Notes: generated by a model not told the origin, from the sequence alone. A DNA stretch of 64,000 nucleotides from Prevotella sp. (GCA_024682415.1 JAIKZG010000009.1:62001-126000), one strand, 5' to 3'; shown: positions 34,867 to 43,449, counted from the stretch's first letter. Made by a program: numbers and translations.

Positions 34867-35019
34867 TTTCTCACAGATAACATAATTTTTCTCACAGATT
34901 TCACAGATAACACAGATATTAATATGCTTAATAAATCCGTGAAAATCTGTGTCATCTGTGAGAGATTAAAAATAGCTTATTAAGCGGAAAATCAGTGTTA
35001 TCTGTGAAATCTGTGAGAG
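34867..35019. repeat. TCTGTG-type repeat element between xseA and xseB
   Basis: Copies of CTCACAGAT, TTTCACAGAT and ACACAGAT on the left are mirrored by ATCTGTGTTATCTGTGAAATCTGTGAGAG words on the right. The left arm (about 34890-34933) and right arm (34978-35018) form a roughly 40-bp imperfect inverted repeat, both ending in GCTTAATAA on the inner side. A further copy of the motif (34934-34966) sits in the loop and resembles 30041-30072. Confidence 0.85.
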
Positions 35020-35040
35020 TATAATTAAAATATAATATAT

Positions 35041-35229
35041 ATGGAAGAGATAAAATATGAGAAGGCGATGCGCGAACTGGAAGACATCGCCGCAAAGATG
35101 GAGAACGATGAGCTTGACATCGACGAGATAGGCGCGCAGCTGAAGCGTGCGCAGCAGCTGATAAAGCTATGCAAGGATAAGCTCACCAAGACCGACAAGG
35201 AGATAAAGGCAATATTGGAAGAGGAGTAG
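35041..35229 (+). CDS. xseB: Exodeoxyribonuclease VII small subunit
   Basis: The 62-residue helical protein (EIKYEKAMRELEDIAAKMENDELDIDE, then LKRAQQLIKLCKDKL) matches XseB across its length. It binds the coiled coil of XseA. It is unusual that the two are separated by a large repeat element, since they are normally adjacent or overlapping. Confidence 0.93.
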   Translation: MEEIKYEKAMRELEDIAAKMENDELDIDEIGAQLKRAQQLIKLCKDKLTKTDKEIKAILEEE

Positions 35230-35263
35230 AAAAAGCAAAATGTCATCTTAATTAGGGAAAAAG

Positions 35264-35294
35264 TTGCAGAATATAATTAAACTTTGTACTTTTG
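35264..35294 (+). promoter_or_regulatory. ilvE promoter
   Basis: TTG 35264-35266 and TACTTTTG 35287-35294 are 20 nt apart, with the start codon 52 nt further on. Confidence 0.75.
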
Positions 35295-35346
35295 TAACTG
35301 AATAGCAGAAAACAAGAGAAAATAACGTTATAAAAATAATATAGTT

Positions 35347-36363
35347 ATGAAAGACTTGGATTGGTCTAATCTGTCGTTTGGCTATATGCCGACCGATTAC
35401 AATGTGCGTTGCTACTATCGCAACGGCAAATGGGGCGAAATAGAAGTTTGCTCTGATGAATATCTTAAACTCCACATGGCAGCTACTTGCCTGCATTATG
35501 GACAGGAGGCTTTCGAGGGATTGAAGGCTTATCGCTGCCCTGACGGCAAGGTGCGCACTTTCCGCATGGATGAAAACGCTGCCCGATTGCAAAGTACTTG
35601 CCGAGGCATTCTTATGCCGGAAGTGCCTACGGAATTGTTTGAGGAAATGGTGAAAAAGGTGGTGCGCCTCAATCAGGAATATATTCCTACCTATGAGAGC
35701 GGTGCTACTCTATATATCCGCCCATTGCTTATAGGCACGAGCGCGCAGGTGGGCGTGCATCCTGCTACTGAATATTGCTTCTTGATATTCGTTTCGCCTG
35801 TAGGCCCTTACTTCAAGGGTGGATTCTCTTCTAATCCTTATGTTATCATTCGCGATTATGATCGTTCTGCTCCTCTCGGAACAGGTATATATAAGGTGGG
35901 TGGCAACTACGCTGCAAGCCTTAAGGCTAACTCTATAGCTCACGAAAAGGGATATGCGTGCGAATTTTATCTCGACGCTAAGGAGAAGAAATACATGGAC
36001 GAATGTGGCGCTGCCAACTTCTTCGGTATTAAGAACAACACTTATGTTACGCCGAAGTCTACAAGCATTCTCCCTTCTATCACCAACAAGAGCCTTATGC
36101 AGCTCGCTGAGGACTTGGGATTGAAGGTGGAACGCCGACAGATACCAGAGGAGGAGCTTGCTACATTCGAGGAGGCAGGCGCTTGCGGCACTGCTGCCGT
36201 GATAAGTCCTATCTCTTATATTGACGATCTTGACACGGGTGCGCGCTACGACTTCGGCGAGAAGCCAGGCCCTGTTTCTACAAAGCTTTATAATCTGCTT
36301 CGCGATATTCAGTATGGCAAGGCGGAGGATAAGCATGGCTGGACAACGGTAGTGATAGAATAA
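35347..36363 (+). CDS. ilvE: Branched-chain amino acid aminotransferase
   Basis: The 338-residue fold type IV enzyme has HYGQEAFEGLKAYRCPDG, PLLIGTSAQVGVHPA, and the PLP lysine K183 in GTGIYKVGGNYAASLKAN. EECGAANFF-like DECGAANFFGI and EEAGACGTAAVISPI follow. It exchanges amino groups between leucine, isoleucine or valine and glutamate. It is monocistronic, with a promoter and a terminator of its own. Confidence 0.94.
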   Translation: MKDLDWSNLSFGYMPTDYNVRCYYRNGKWGEIEVCSDEYLKLHMAATCLHYGQEAFEGLKAYRCPDGKVRTFRMDENAARLQSTCRGILMPEVPTELFEEMVKKVVRLNQEYIPTYESGATLYIRPLLIGTSAQVGVHPATEYCFLIFVSPVGPYFKGGFSSNPYVIIRDYDRSAPLGTGIYKVGGNYAASLKANSIAHEKGYACEFYLDAKEKKYMDECGAANFFGIKNNTYVTPKSTSILPSITNKSLMQLAEDLGLKVERRQIPEEELATFEEAGACGTAAVISPISYIDDLDTGARYDFGEKPGPVSTKLYNLLRDIQYGKAEDKHGWTTVVIE

Positions 36364-36391
36364 TTTTATTTCTCACGGAGAGAATATAACG

Positions 36392-36416
36392 AAAGGCAGG
36401 CAAAAACCTGCCTTTT
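36392..36416 (+). terminator. Terminator after ilvE
   Basis: A 9-bp stem (AAAGGCAGG, 36392-36400, with 36407-36415) has a 6-nt loop and ends in four T residues. Confidence 0.85.
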
Positions 36417-36441
36417 ATTGTTTCTAAATGTTAAATTATTG

Positions 36442-36519
36442 TTTTTCGATAAAATTATATCGAAAAATATTTGGAGGTAATATTAATTGCGTTATATATT
36501 TGCATATCGAATAACGATA
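36442..36519 (+). promoter_or_regulatory. Promoter of the DUF3836-like gene with flanking TATCGAA sites
   Basis: TTTG 36470-36473 and TATATTTG 36495-36502 are 21 nt apart. Immediately upstream, TTTTTCGATA (36442-36451) faces TATCGAAAAA (36458-36467). Just downstream, TATCGAATAACGATA (36505-36519) repeats the half-site and its complement. The symmetry around the promoter suggests operators. Confidence 0.6.
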
Positions 36520-36564
36520 AATAATAAAAATATAACAATATATTAATATTAAAACTTTGGGCTT

Positions 36565-37056
36565 ATGATACTTTTAGAAATTACTGCCGCCGCAATTCTT
36601 GCTTTGGCTAACAACACAAATGCTAACGAGAATGGTTTCTATTACAGCTTTTCTCATGCTAATGGAGTAGTGGAATCGCAGACTGTTTACAAGCAGGATG
36701 AGAATGGAATGCTGAAACAGCATCTCATGTATCAGTTTGGATACGACGATAACAATCGCCTCGTGACTAAGCAGACTTATGATTGGGATGGACGCAACGA
36801 TGCATGGACGCCAAGAAGCGAGCTGCGCTATTGCTACGCCGACAGCTGCTGCACTTTGGAACTGGCTTATTGGAGCAAGAAGGACAAGAGCTACACCGAC
36901 ATTAGCCAGAAATATGAATATTCTACCACATTCGACAACAACATGACTGTAGCCATGTATGAATGGGATAGAAGCGGAAAGGAATACAAACTCACCGATA
37001 AGTATGACGTGATGAACGTAAGCGATGATTACTTGTTGGCTGAGACTATTGGATGA
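36565..37056 (+). CDS. DUF3836-like secreted protein, function unknown
   Basis: The 163-residue protein starts with a short hydrophobic stretch (MILLEITAAAILALA) that may be a signal peptide, followed by Asn-rich sequence. The body alternates charged beta-strand segments: YQFGYDDNNRLVTKQTYDWDGRNDAWTPRSELRYCY and then YEWDRSGKEYKLTDKYDV. This pattern is known from Bacteroidota proteins labelled DUF3836, whose role is unknown. The segments look like distant repeats of about 30-35 residues. It is the first gene of a possible unit with the DUF2975 protein 31 nt downstream. Confidence 0.65.
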   Translation: MILLEITAAAILALANNTNANENGFYYSFSHANGVVESQTVYKQDENGMLKQHLMYQFGYDDNNRLVTKQTYDWDGRNDAWTPRSELRYCYADSCCTLELAYWSKKDKSYTDISQKYEYSTTFDNNMTVAMYEWDRSGKEYKLTDKYDVMNVSDDYLLAETIG

Positions 37057-37087
37057 TAATAAGGATATATAGAAGACACAAGAGAAT

Positions 37088-37756
37088 ATGAAGACAAAGA
37101 TAAATTTCTTCTGCATGGTGATTTTCCTGCTCGTGGCTTACTCCGTCTACGACTCGTGCGCGACCTTCGTTGAGGGGTTTGTGCTTGGAGTGGAGACAGC
37201 GGAGAGAAAGACTACGGGCAGCGAAAAATTGCAGGACAATGGGTTGGCTGTGATGCAGACGATAAACCTCATGCCAAAGAGCAAGACTTTCTTTGAGCCT
37301 ACCACCAAACTTAAAAATTCCATCAGCGGCAAGGAAGTGAAAGTGGTGCCGATGGGGTATGTGGCTGTGTGTGGAAATATCATCAAGGATGGCGACATGA
37401 TACAAATCGTGGGCGGCATAGTTTCGATGGTGGATGTGGCGTGCATAATCACGCTGGTGGTGATATTCGTGCTCATGATGATACGTTTCAATAATAACGA
37501 GATATTCAGCTGGAGCAATGTGAGGGCATTCAGATATATAGGCTTCTTGGTGATATTTATTACATTGATTAACGCTATGTATAATGCCATGGCTACGAAT
37601 ATCGTGCTCGATGCTTTCAGCCCTGAGGGATATACGGTGAAATATCTGCCTGATGATTTCACGGGAGATATGGTGGATGGATTGCTCGCCCTTATCATGG
37701 CGGAGGCTTTCGCCATAGGCTTGAAGCTGAAAGAGGAGCAGGAGCTTACTATCTGA
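37088..37756 (+). CDS. DUF2975 membrane protein
   Basis: The 222-residue protein has four hydrophobic segments, at about 8-28, 108-135, 150-172 and 195-212. The arrangement NNNEIFSWSNVRAFRYIGFLVI between segments 2 and 3 is typical of DUF2975. Genes of this family are very often followed by a small Xre-type regulator, as here 70 nt downstream. The biological role is not established. A bacteriocin-immunity or stress link has been guessed for relatives, but nothing here supports it directly. Confidence 0.8.
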   Translation: MKTKINFFCMVIFLLVAYSVYDSCATFVEGFVLGVETAERKTTGSEKLQDNGLAVMQTINLMPKSKTFFEPTTKLKNSISGKEVKVVPMGYVAVCGNIIKDGDMIQIVGGIVSMVDVACIITLVVIFVLMMIRFNNNEIFSWSNVRAFRYIGFLVIFITLINAMYNAMATNIVLDAFSPEGYTVKYLPDDFTGDMVDGLLALIMAEAFAIGLKLKEEQELTI

Positions 37757-37826
37757 TGATACGTAGGTTTCTTTTTAAAAAGGGAAGACGCATAATTATA
37801 TAGGATAAAAAACATAAAACAACGAG

Positions 37827-38042
37827 ATGGGAAAAATAATAGTAAACTTGGATGTGGAGATGGCAAAAAAGAAGATGTCGCTCGGCGCTCTTGCCGAGGC
37901 GGTGGGGCTTACGAATGCCAATCTCTCCATTCTGAAAACAGGCAAGGCAAAGGCTATTCGTTTTTCGACTCTCGAATCGATATGCAGCGTTTTGCATTGT
38001 CAGCCGGGCGATATCTTGGAATATCGGGAGGAGGATGAATAG
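37827..38042 (+). CDS. Small Xre/Cro-type DNA-binding regulator, partner of the DUF2975 protein
   Basis: The 71-residue protein is one helix-turn-helix domain: MAKKKMSLGALAEAVGLTNANLSILKTGKAKAIRFSTLESIC, followed by LHCQPGDILEY. This is the YozG-like subgroup with no sensor domain. Its fixed pairing with DUF2975 suggests it controls that gene, perhaps through the TATCGAA sites at 36442-36519, but that link is a guess. Confidence 0.88.
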   Translation: MGKIIVNLDVEMAKKKMSLGALAEAVGLTNANLSILKTGKAKAIRFSTLESICSVLHCQPGDILEYREEDE

Positions 38043-38107
38043 ATAGCAACGTAAAAAAAGAGAAAGAACAATTATTTAAATAATTTAAAACAATAACAAA
38101 AAGAGAA

Positions 38108-40135
38108 ATGAAAAAGGTATTTTTAGTCTCTGCATTTTGCTTGGCGGTAGCTTCGGCAGGCGCGCAGAACAACTTGTCGTCGGGCATTAATAAGGCCGAC
38201 CTTAACACAAGCGTACGCCCGGGCGACGACTTCTTTGAGTATGCTGCCGGTGGATGGATGAAGAGCCATCCGCTCGACGCTGAGCATTCAAGCAATGGTG
38301 GTTTTGAGGATGCTTATGAATTGAGCGAAAAGCAAATTCGCGGACTTATTGAGGAGATAGCCAACACTCCGCAGAAGAAAGGTTCTTTGGGCGATAAGAT
38401 TGGTACTCTCTATCGCATGAAGATGGATAGCGTGCGCCTGAATAAGGAGGGATACGACGCTATTAAGCCAGTGCTTGAGCGCGTGAAGGCTATCAAGAGT
38501 AAGCGTGAATATCAGCTCGTGATGGCACAATTGAGCCATAGAGGTATCGGAACATTGATGTTTGGCATTGGTGTGGGTGCCGACCAGCGTGATGCTGCCA
38601 ACAACCTCGTTTCTATTGGTCAGGGTGGAATAGGCCTTGGCGAGCGCGACTATTATCTGAATGATGATGAGGCTACAAAGAAGGTGCGCGATGCTTACAA
38701 GAAATATATGAAGACTCTCTTCACGATGACGGGCACAAGCGAGGCGGATGCGCAGAAGAAGGTAGACGCTATCATCGCCATCGAAACTCGCATTGCGAAG
38801 GCAAGCTACGGTCAGGTGCAGCTACGCGACATTCCGGGCAACTACCATAAGATGACATATCAGCAGCTCGTAACCGACTTCCCTGGCATTGATTGGGGCA
38901 ACACATTCCTCTCTCTCGGCTATCCTTCATTCAAGATGGTAGACGTGGGTCAGCCGGAGCCTATACATGAGGTGGAGAAGGTGTTGGAAGAAACTTCTCT
39001 CGACGATTTGAAGACTTACGCTGAAATAAAGGTGCTCACGGATGCGGCAGGCAGCCTTAGCGATGATTTCCGCAAGGTTTCATTCGAATTCTCAAGCGCG
39101 CTTACAGGCGCTCAGCAGGATCGTCCACGATGGAAGCGTGCTGTAGGCTTGGTAAGCGGAGTGCTTGGCGAGGCTATCGGCAAACTCTATGTGGAGAAAT
39201 ATTTCCCTGAAAGCAGCAAGAAGCGTATGCTTGAGCTTGTACACAACTTGCAGAAGGCTCTCGGCGAGCGCATCACAGAGTCTACATGGATGAGTAAAGA
39301 AACGAAGGCTCAGGCTATTGATAAGCTCAACAACTTCATCGTGAAGATAGGCTATCCTGATAAATGGCGTAATTATGATGGATTGATAGTAAACGATTCG
39401 CTTTCTCTTTATGAAAACCTCGCCAACATCAGCGAGTTTATGGAGAACGATTATATTGCTCGCAAGGTGAATAAGCCTGTAGATAAATCGGAGTGGCACA
39501 TGACTCCACAGACGGTGAACGCTTATTATAACCCTACTACAAACGAGATTTGCTTCCCTGCTGCAATTCTTCAGCCTCCATTCTTCGACCCTAATGCCGA
39601 CGATGCTGCCAACTATGGTGCTATCGGTGCCGTGATAGGTCATGAGATGAGCCACGGCTTCGACGATCAGGGCTGCTTATTTGATAAATATGGAAATGAG
39701 CACAACTGGTGGACTGCTGCCGACAAGAAGAATTTCGATAAGCGCACTCAGGTGCTTGTAGATCATTTCAGCAGCATTGATGGAGTGCCTGGCAAGAAGA
39801 TTAACGGCAAGCAGACTCTTGGTGAGAATATCGGTGATAATGGTGGTCTTAACGTAGCTTTCCGCGCATTCCAAAGCGCAATGAAGAGCAATCCTCTCGG
39901 AGTGAAGGATGGCTTCACGCCAGAGCAGCGTTTCTTCCTCGCATATGGCAGAGTATGGGCTGGAAATATGCGTCCTGAATTGCAGACTTACTATCTCAAT
40001 ATCGACGTTCACTCTCCAAATCATGCTCGCGTGAATGGAGCTTTGCCAATGATCGACGCATGGTATGACGCTTTCAAGGTGAAGAAGGGCGATAAACTCT
40101 TCATTCCTAAGAGCAAGCGTGCGCACATCTGGTAA
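38108..40135 (+). CDS. M13-family zinc metallopeptidase (PepO/neprilysin type), exported
   Basis: The 675-residue protein has a signal peptide (MKKVFLVSAFCLAVASAGAQ). Zinc ligands are in VIGHEMSHGFDDQG (H512, E513, H516), with the third ligand in ENIGDNGGLNVAF about 60 residues on. NAYYNPTTNEICFPAAILQPPFF precedes the site, as in all M13 enzymes, and the C-terminus ends in the family-typical Trp (AHIW). It cuts oligopeptides in the periplasm. The length is normal and the gene intact. Confidence 0.94.
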   Translation: MKKVFLVSAFCLAVASAGAQNNLSSGINKADLNTSVRPGDDFFEYAAGGWMKSHPLDAEHSSNGGFEDAYELSEKQIRGLIEEIANTPQKKGSLGDKIGTLYRMKMDSVRLNKEGYDAIKPVLERVKAIKSKREYQLVMAQLSHRGIGTLMFGIGVGADQRDAANNLVSIGQGGIGLGERDYYLNDDEATKKVRDAYKKYMKTLFTMTGTSEADAQKKVDAIIAIETRIAKASYGQVQLRDIPGNYHKMTYQQLVTDFPGIDWGNTFLSLGYPSFKMVDVGQPEPIHEVEKVLEETSLDDLKTYAEIKVLTDAAGSLSDDFRKVSFEFSSALTGAQQDRPRWKRAVGLVSGVLGEAIGKLYVEKYFPESSKKRMLELVHNLQKALGERITESTWMSKETKAQAIDKLNNFIVKIGYPDKWRNYDGLIVNDSLSLYENLANISEFMENDYIARKVNKPVDKSEWHMTPQTVNAYYNPTTNEICFPAAILQPPFFDPNADDAANYGAIGAVIGHEMSHGFDDQGCLFDKYGNEHNWWTAADKKNFDKRTQVLVDHFSSIDGVPGKKINGKQTLGENIGDNGGLNVAFRAFQSAMKSNPLGVKDGFTPEQRFFLAYGRVWAGNMRPELQTYYLNIDVHSPNHARVNGALPMIDAWYDAFKVKKGDKLFIPKSKRAHIW

Positions 40136-40181
40136 TCACTCCTTTCTTTGAAAAGGCTGATTTATTATAAATAGATAAGGT

Positions 40182-40230
40182 GACAGCTTTGTGGGTTTCT
40201 CAAAAGAGTGCTCGCGAAGCTGTCTTTTTT
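40182..40230 (+). terminator. Terminator after the M13 peptidase gene
   Basis: GACAGCTT (40182-40189) pairs with AAGCTGTC (40217-40224), the stem extending through G-T pairs, and six T residues follow. The rest of the gap to 40462 carries only the promoter at 40346-40377. Confidence 0.85.
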
Positions 40231-40345
40231 ATGTTAATAACTCGCTAATATTCATAGAAATATGGCTTTTGGTGGGAGAAAAAGCGAGGCGAGAAACATT
40301 GTGCGCGAACCCAACAAAAATGATTGTAAAAATGTACTTTAAAAG

Positions 40346-40377
40346 TTTGGTGGAAGCATATTTTTAATATATATTTG
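40346..40377 (+). promoter_or_regulatory. Promoter of the 44-residue membrane protein
   Basis: TTTG 40346-40349 and TATATTTG 40370-40377 are 20 nt apart, a consensus match. The leader is about 80 nt. Confidence 0.8.
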
Positions 40378-40462
40378 TGACAATAATATAATTAATAGAA
40401 AACGATTATAACTTAAAATATTTGTATAGGATAACTTTTAAAAACAGAATGGAGGATGTATT

Positions 40463-40597
40463 ATGTCACCAGGAACTGTATTTGCTGGTCTTGTCATCGC
40501 CTACGTAGTGATTGGAGTATATATGGTAACGCGATGGGCTATAAATGGATTTATAGTAAGAAGACGACAGCGTCGCAGACGCAATTGGCTTGCGTAG
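40463..40597 (+). CDS. 44-residue single-span membrane protein with Arg-rich tail
   Basis: ATG 40463 opens a 44-codon frame: SPGTVFAGLVIAYVVIGVYM forms one membrane helix, and the tail carries eight arginines within IVRRRQRRRRNW. By the positive-inside rule the tail faces the cytoplasm. The gene has a consensus promoter, a GGAGG sequence 9 nt before the ATG (rare in this genome), and a strong terminator right after it, so it is very probably real. I do not recognise a family. Possible roles are a small regulator of a membrane complex or a lipid-binding anchor; nothing here decides. Confidence 0.75.
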   Translation: MSPGTVFAGLVIAYVVIGVYMVTRWAINGFIVRRRQRRRRNWLA

Positions 40598-40630
40598 CGA
40601 AAATCTTAAAATTTGCGATGTAAGGCAAAG

Positions 40631-40680
40631 AAAAAAGGAAACTCTCTCTCTTAAAGTTTTTAGAGGAGGTTTCCTTTTTT
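40631..40680. terminator. Two-way terminator between the small membrane protein and wecB
   Basis: AAAAAAGGAAAC (40631-40642) and GTTTCCTTTTTT (40669-40680) form the outer 12-bp stem, with more pairing inside. T runs occur on both strands, so it can serve both converging genes. Confidence 0.9.
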
Positions 40681-40707
40681 ATTATTAAAAAATAGATATA
40701 TGAGATC

Positions 40708-41799
40708 TTATCCAAGCAATATGCTGATAATTCTTTCTGCCGAGCGACCATCCCAACGGTCTGGCACATTGCTTTTCTTCCATTCGCCCGCAGCCATCTG
40801 CTTTACATATTCGGCAAGCACATCGGCATCTTCGCCCACGAGCACGTTAGAGCCTTCTTTTACGGTTTCGATATGCTCGGTATAGCTATTGAGAGTGATG
40901 CAAGCCACGCCATTGAAAGTAGCCTCTTCCGCCACGTTGCCAGAATCGGTGATTATGCCTTGAGCATGAGCCGTAAGATAGCCAAACTCAAGATAGCTCA
41001 TCGGGCGGAGCATCTTGATGAATCCCTCCTTGCTGATAGCTTTCAACGCCTTATTTACGGCTTCCTCGGCTCTTGGGCGGAGCACCGCCACGATAGGCTT
41101 TTCGCCGGCATTGCTTATCATCGCGCTGAGGAGGCTTTCAAGCTCCATTTCGTTAGCGAGAAGCACCTTACGATTGATGGTGAACACGATGTAAGCTCCA
41201 TCCTCAATGCCAAGCTCTGAAAGCTCCTCGGGACGTCTCAGGCGATTGTAATTCTCGCGCAGAGTGTCCATCAATATGTTGCCCACCATGTAGACCTTTG
41301 AGAGGTTTCCGCCCTCCTTATTTACGATGCTGTTGTTGCTTATGCCTGCCGTGAAGAGCAAATCTGAAAGGCCGTCGATTACGAGGCGGTTGATTTCCTT
41401 TGGCATATTGATATCGAAAGAGCGAGTGCCTGCCACGAGGTGGGCGAGCAGAATGCCTTTCTTTTTGGTGACGATAGCTGCTGCCATGGTAGAAGCCAAA
41501 TCGTCTACCACAATCACGACATCATTCTTGCTCTCGGATAGATAATCATCGAAAGCCGACATCACATGGCCCGTAAGCTCGTTGAGATTTTCACAATCTA
41601 CTCCGAGATACACCTGAGGTTCATCTATGCGAAGGTCGGCGAAAAGGCTATCCTCAAGAGTGGAATCGCCCTTACGGCCCGTATATACAAGGGTGAAAGA
41701 TATATCTTTTCCTTCTTTAGCTGCTTTCTCAGCAGCGTGGATTATAGGTGCCAGCTTTATGAAGTTGGGTCTGGCTCCTGCTACAAGACAAATGTTCAT
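40708..41799 (-). CDS. wecB: UDP-N-acetylglucosamine 2-epimerase (non-hydrolysing)
   Basis: The 363-residue GT-B fold enzyme has VAGARPNFIKLAPIIHA at the N-terminus, LAHLVAGTRSFD (in the place of the usual HVEAGLRS), MPKEINRLVIDGLSD, and ITDSGNVAEEATFNGVACITLN near the C-terminus. It turns UDP-GlcNAc into UDP-ManNAc for surface polysaccharides. The VAGTR variant of the HVEAGLR motif is noticeable. It is downstream of the kinase-RapZ fusion by 54 nt and ends at a shared terminator. Confidence 0.85.
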   Translation of the reverse strand: MNICLVAGARPNFIKLAPIIHAAEKAAKEGKDISFTLVYTGRKGDSTLEDSLFADLRIDEPQVYLGVDCENLNELTGHVMSAFDDYLSESKNDVVIVVDDLASTMAAAIVTKKKGILLAHLVAGTRSFDINMPKEINRLVIDGLSDLLFTAGISNNSIVNKEGGNLSKVYMVGNILMDTLRENYNRLRRPEELSELGIEDGAYIVFTINRKVLLANEMELESLLSAMISNAGEKPIVAVLRPRAEEAVNKALKAISKEGFIKMLRPMSYLEFGYLTAHAQGIITDSGNVAEEATFNGVACITLNSYTEHIETVKEGSNVLVGEDADVLAEYVKQMAAGEWKKSNVPDRWDGRSAERIISILLG

Positions 41800-41853
41800 T
41801 TCCTATTTTTGTAGTATATATGTAAAAATATATGTTTTCTTTTTCGGTGGGGA

Positions 41854-43395
41854 TTACTTCGCTTTCAGCACCTGCTTTATGTGCTGCTCCCGATGCTCTA
41901 TGCGCACCTCTATGCCGAATTTCTTATGAATGTGCTCTGCCAGATGTTGCGCGCTATACACGCTTCTGTGTTGCCCTCCCGTGCATCCGAAAGAGAACAT
42001 GAGCGAGGTGAATCCACGCTGAATATATCGGCGCACATGATGGTCGGCAAGCTGATAAACGCTATCAAGAAAAGTGAGAATTTCTCCATCGTCTTCGAGG
42101 AAGCGTATTACAGTCTCGTCAAGGCCCGTAAGCTTTTTGTAAGGCTCATATCGGCCGGGGTTGTGGGTGCTTCGGCAATCGAACACATATCCTCCGCCAT
42201 TGCCTGAATCATCGGTAGGAATGCCTTTATGGAATGAGAAGCTGAACACTTTCACCACCAGCGGGCCTTTGCCGTCGTATTTAGAATAAGTGGCGGGACC
42301 ATCGAGCGGATTTTGAGAATAAATGTTGTTGTCGGTGGTTTTAAATCCGTCTTCGCGCTTCATTTCCTCCTTGGGCTTGGGGGCAAACTGAGGTAGCTCT
42401 GTAAGCCTTTTCAGCATATCCATCATGTAAGGATAAGGGAAAATTTCGGGGTTGAGCTTCAGGATGTCGCGAAGGTTTTGAATTGCGGGCGGAATGCTGT
42501 CGATGAAGTGCTGCTTTCGCTCGAAATAACCACGAAATCCATACGCTCCGAGCACCTGAAGAGTGCGAAACAGCACGAAGAGGCTCAATCTGTGGGCGAA
42601 ATGACGCACGGAAGGCACCTCCGTGAAATTCTTCAGCGAGTTGTAATATTCTGCTATGAGATTTCTCCTGAGCTTGAAGGAATATTTTGCCGAAGCCTGC
42701 CAGAGGAATGAGGCGAGGTCGTAATAAAACGGGCCTTTTCTTCCTCCCTGAAAGTCGATGAAATAAGGCTCTCCGTCGGCATTCAGCATCACGTTGCGCG
42801 CCTGAAAATCTCTGTAGAGAAAGCTTTCACCCGTCTCCGCGTTGAGGTCGCGGGCAAACATGTGGAAATTTGCTTCGAGCTTCAGCTCATTAAAGTCGAG
42901 CTCGGTGGCTTTGAGGAAGCAATATTTAAAGTAGTTGAGATCGAAAAGCACGCTTTCCTCATTAAATTCGGGCTGAGGATAGCAGTTGCTCCAATCCAGC
43001 CCTCGCGCGCCTATCATCTGCATTCGCGGCAGTTCTCTTATGGTGTTGATGAGCAGCTGTTGCTCCTCCTGAGTGTATCGTCCGCCAGCTTCGCGTCCGC
43101 CTTTGAGAGCATCGAATAGGGAGCGACTTCCGAGGTCGTCTTGAATGTAGCACATCTCGTCATCTGATGCGGCGATGATGCTGGGCACGGGCAGCTTTTG
43201 TGTAGAAAAATGATTGCTCAGATAGATGAACGCATGATTTTCCTCGCGGCTTGTGCCTATTGCTCCCACCACGCTTGAGCCGTCGTGGGCGGTGAGGCGA
43301 TAATATTGGCGGTTGCTTCCGCCGTTGCTTATGTTTTCCACGCTGGCAGGCTCTTCGCCGTAGTGGCGTTTATATAAATTCAGAAGTTGCTCCAT
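41854..43395 (-). CDS. Fusion of APH-type (AmgK-like) sugar kinase and RapZ C-terminal domain
   Basis: Residues 1-310 are a choline/aminoglycoside-kinase fold: ISNGGSNRQYYRL at the N-terminus, FLYRDFQARNVMLNADGEPYFIDFQGG as catalytic loop plus metal site near residues 197-223, and GPFYYDLASFLWQA after it. Residues 370-513 match the C-terminal domain of RapZ: VFSFSFHKGIP, GGGYVFDCRSTHNPG, and FSFGCTGGQHRSVY. In E. coli that domain senses glucosamine-6-phosphate and controls GlmS. AmgK-type kinases phosphorylate recycled cell-wall sugars. The pairing of the two in one protein points to amino-sugar handling, and wecB (UDP-GlcNAc use) lies just downstream. Confidence 0.8.
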   Translation of the reverse strand: MEQLLNLYKRHYGEEPASVENISNGGSNRQYYRLTAHDGSSVVGAIGTSREENHAFIYLSNHFSTQKLPVPSIIAASDDEMCYIQDDLGSRSLFDALKGGREAGGRYTQEEQQLLINTIRELPRMQMIGARGLDWSNCYPQPEFNEESVLFDLNYFKYCFLKATELDFNELKLEANFHMFARDLNAETGESFLYRDFQARNVMLNADGEPYFIDFQGGRKGPFYYDLASFLWQASAKYSFKLRRNLIAEYYNSLKNFTEVPSVRHFAHRLSLFVLFRTLQVLGAYGFRGYFERKQHFIDSIPPAIQNLRDILKLNPEIFPYPYMMDMLKRLTELPQFAPKPKEEMKREDGFKTTDNNIYSQNPLDGPATYSKYDGKGPLVVKVFSFSFHKGIPTDDSGNGGGYVFDCRSTHNPGRYEPYKKLTGLDETVIRFLEDDGEILTFLDSVYQLADHHVRRYIQRGFTSLMFSFGCTGGQHRSVYSAQHLAEHIHKKFGIEVRIEHREQHIKQVLKAK

Positions 43396-43449
43396 TTATT
43401 TATATATCTCAAATAAAATGTGTATTCTCAAAAGAAAACGAGTGGTGCA

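Noticed and set aside
37088..38042. Toxin-antitoxin pair
   Set aside because: The DUF2975/Xre pair resembles one in size, but the first gene is a multi-span membrane protein of a known family with no toxin signature.
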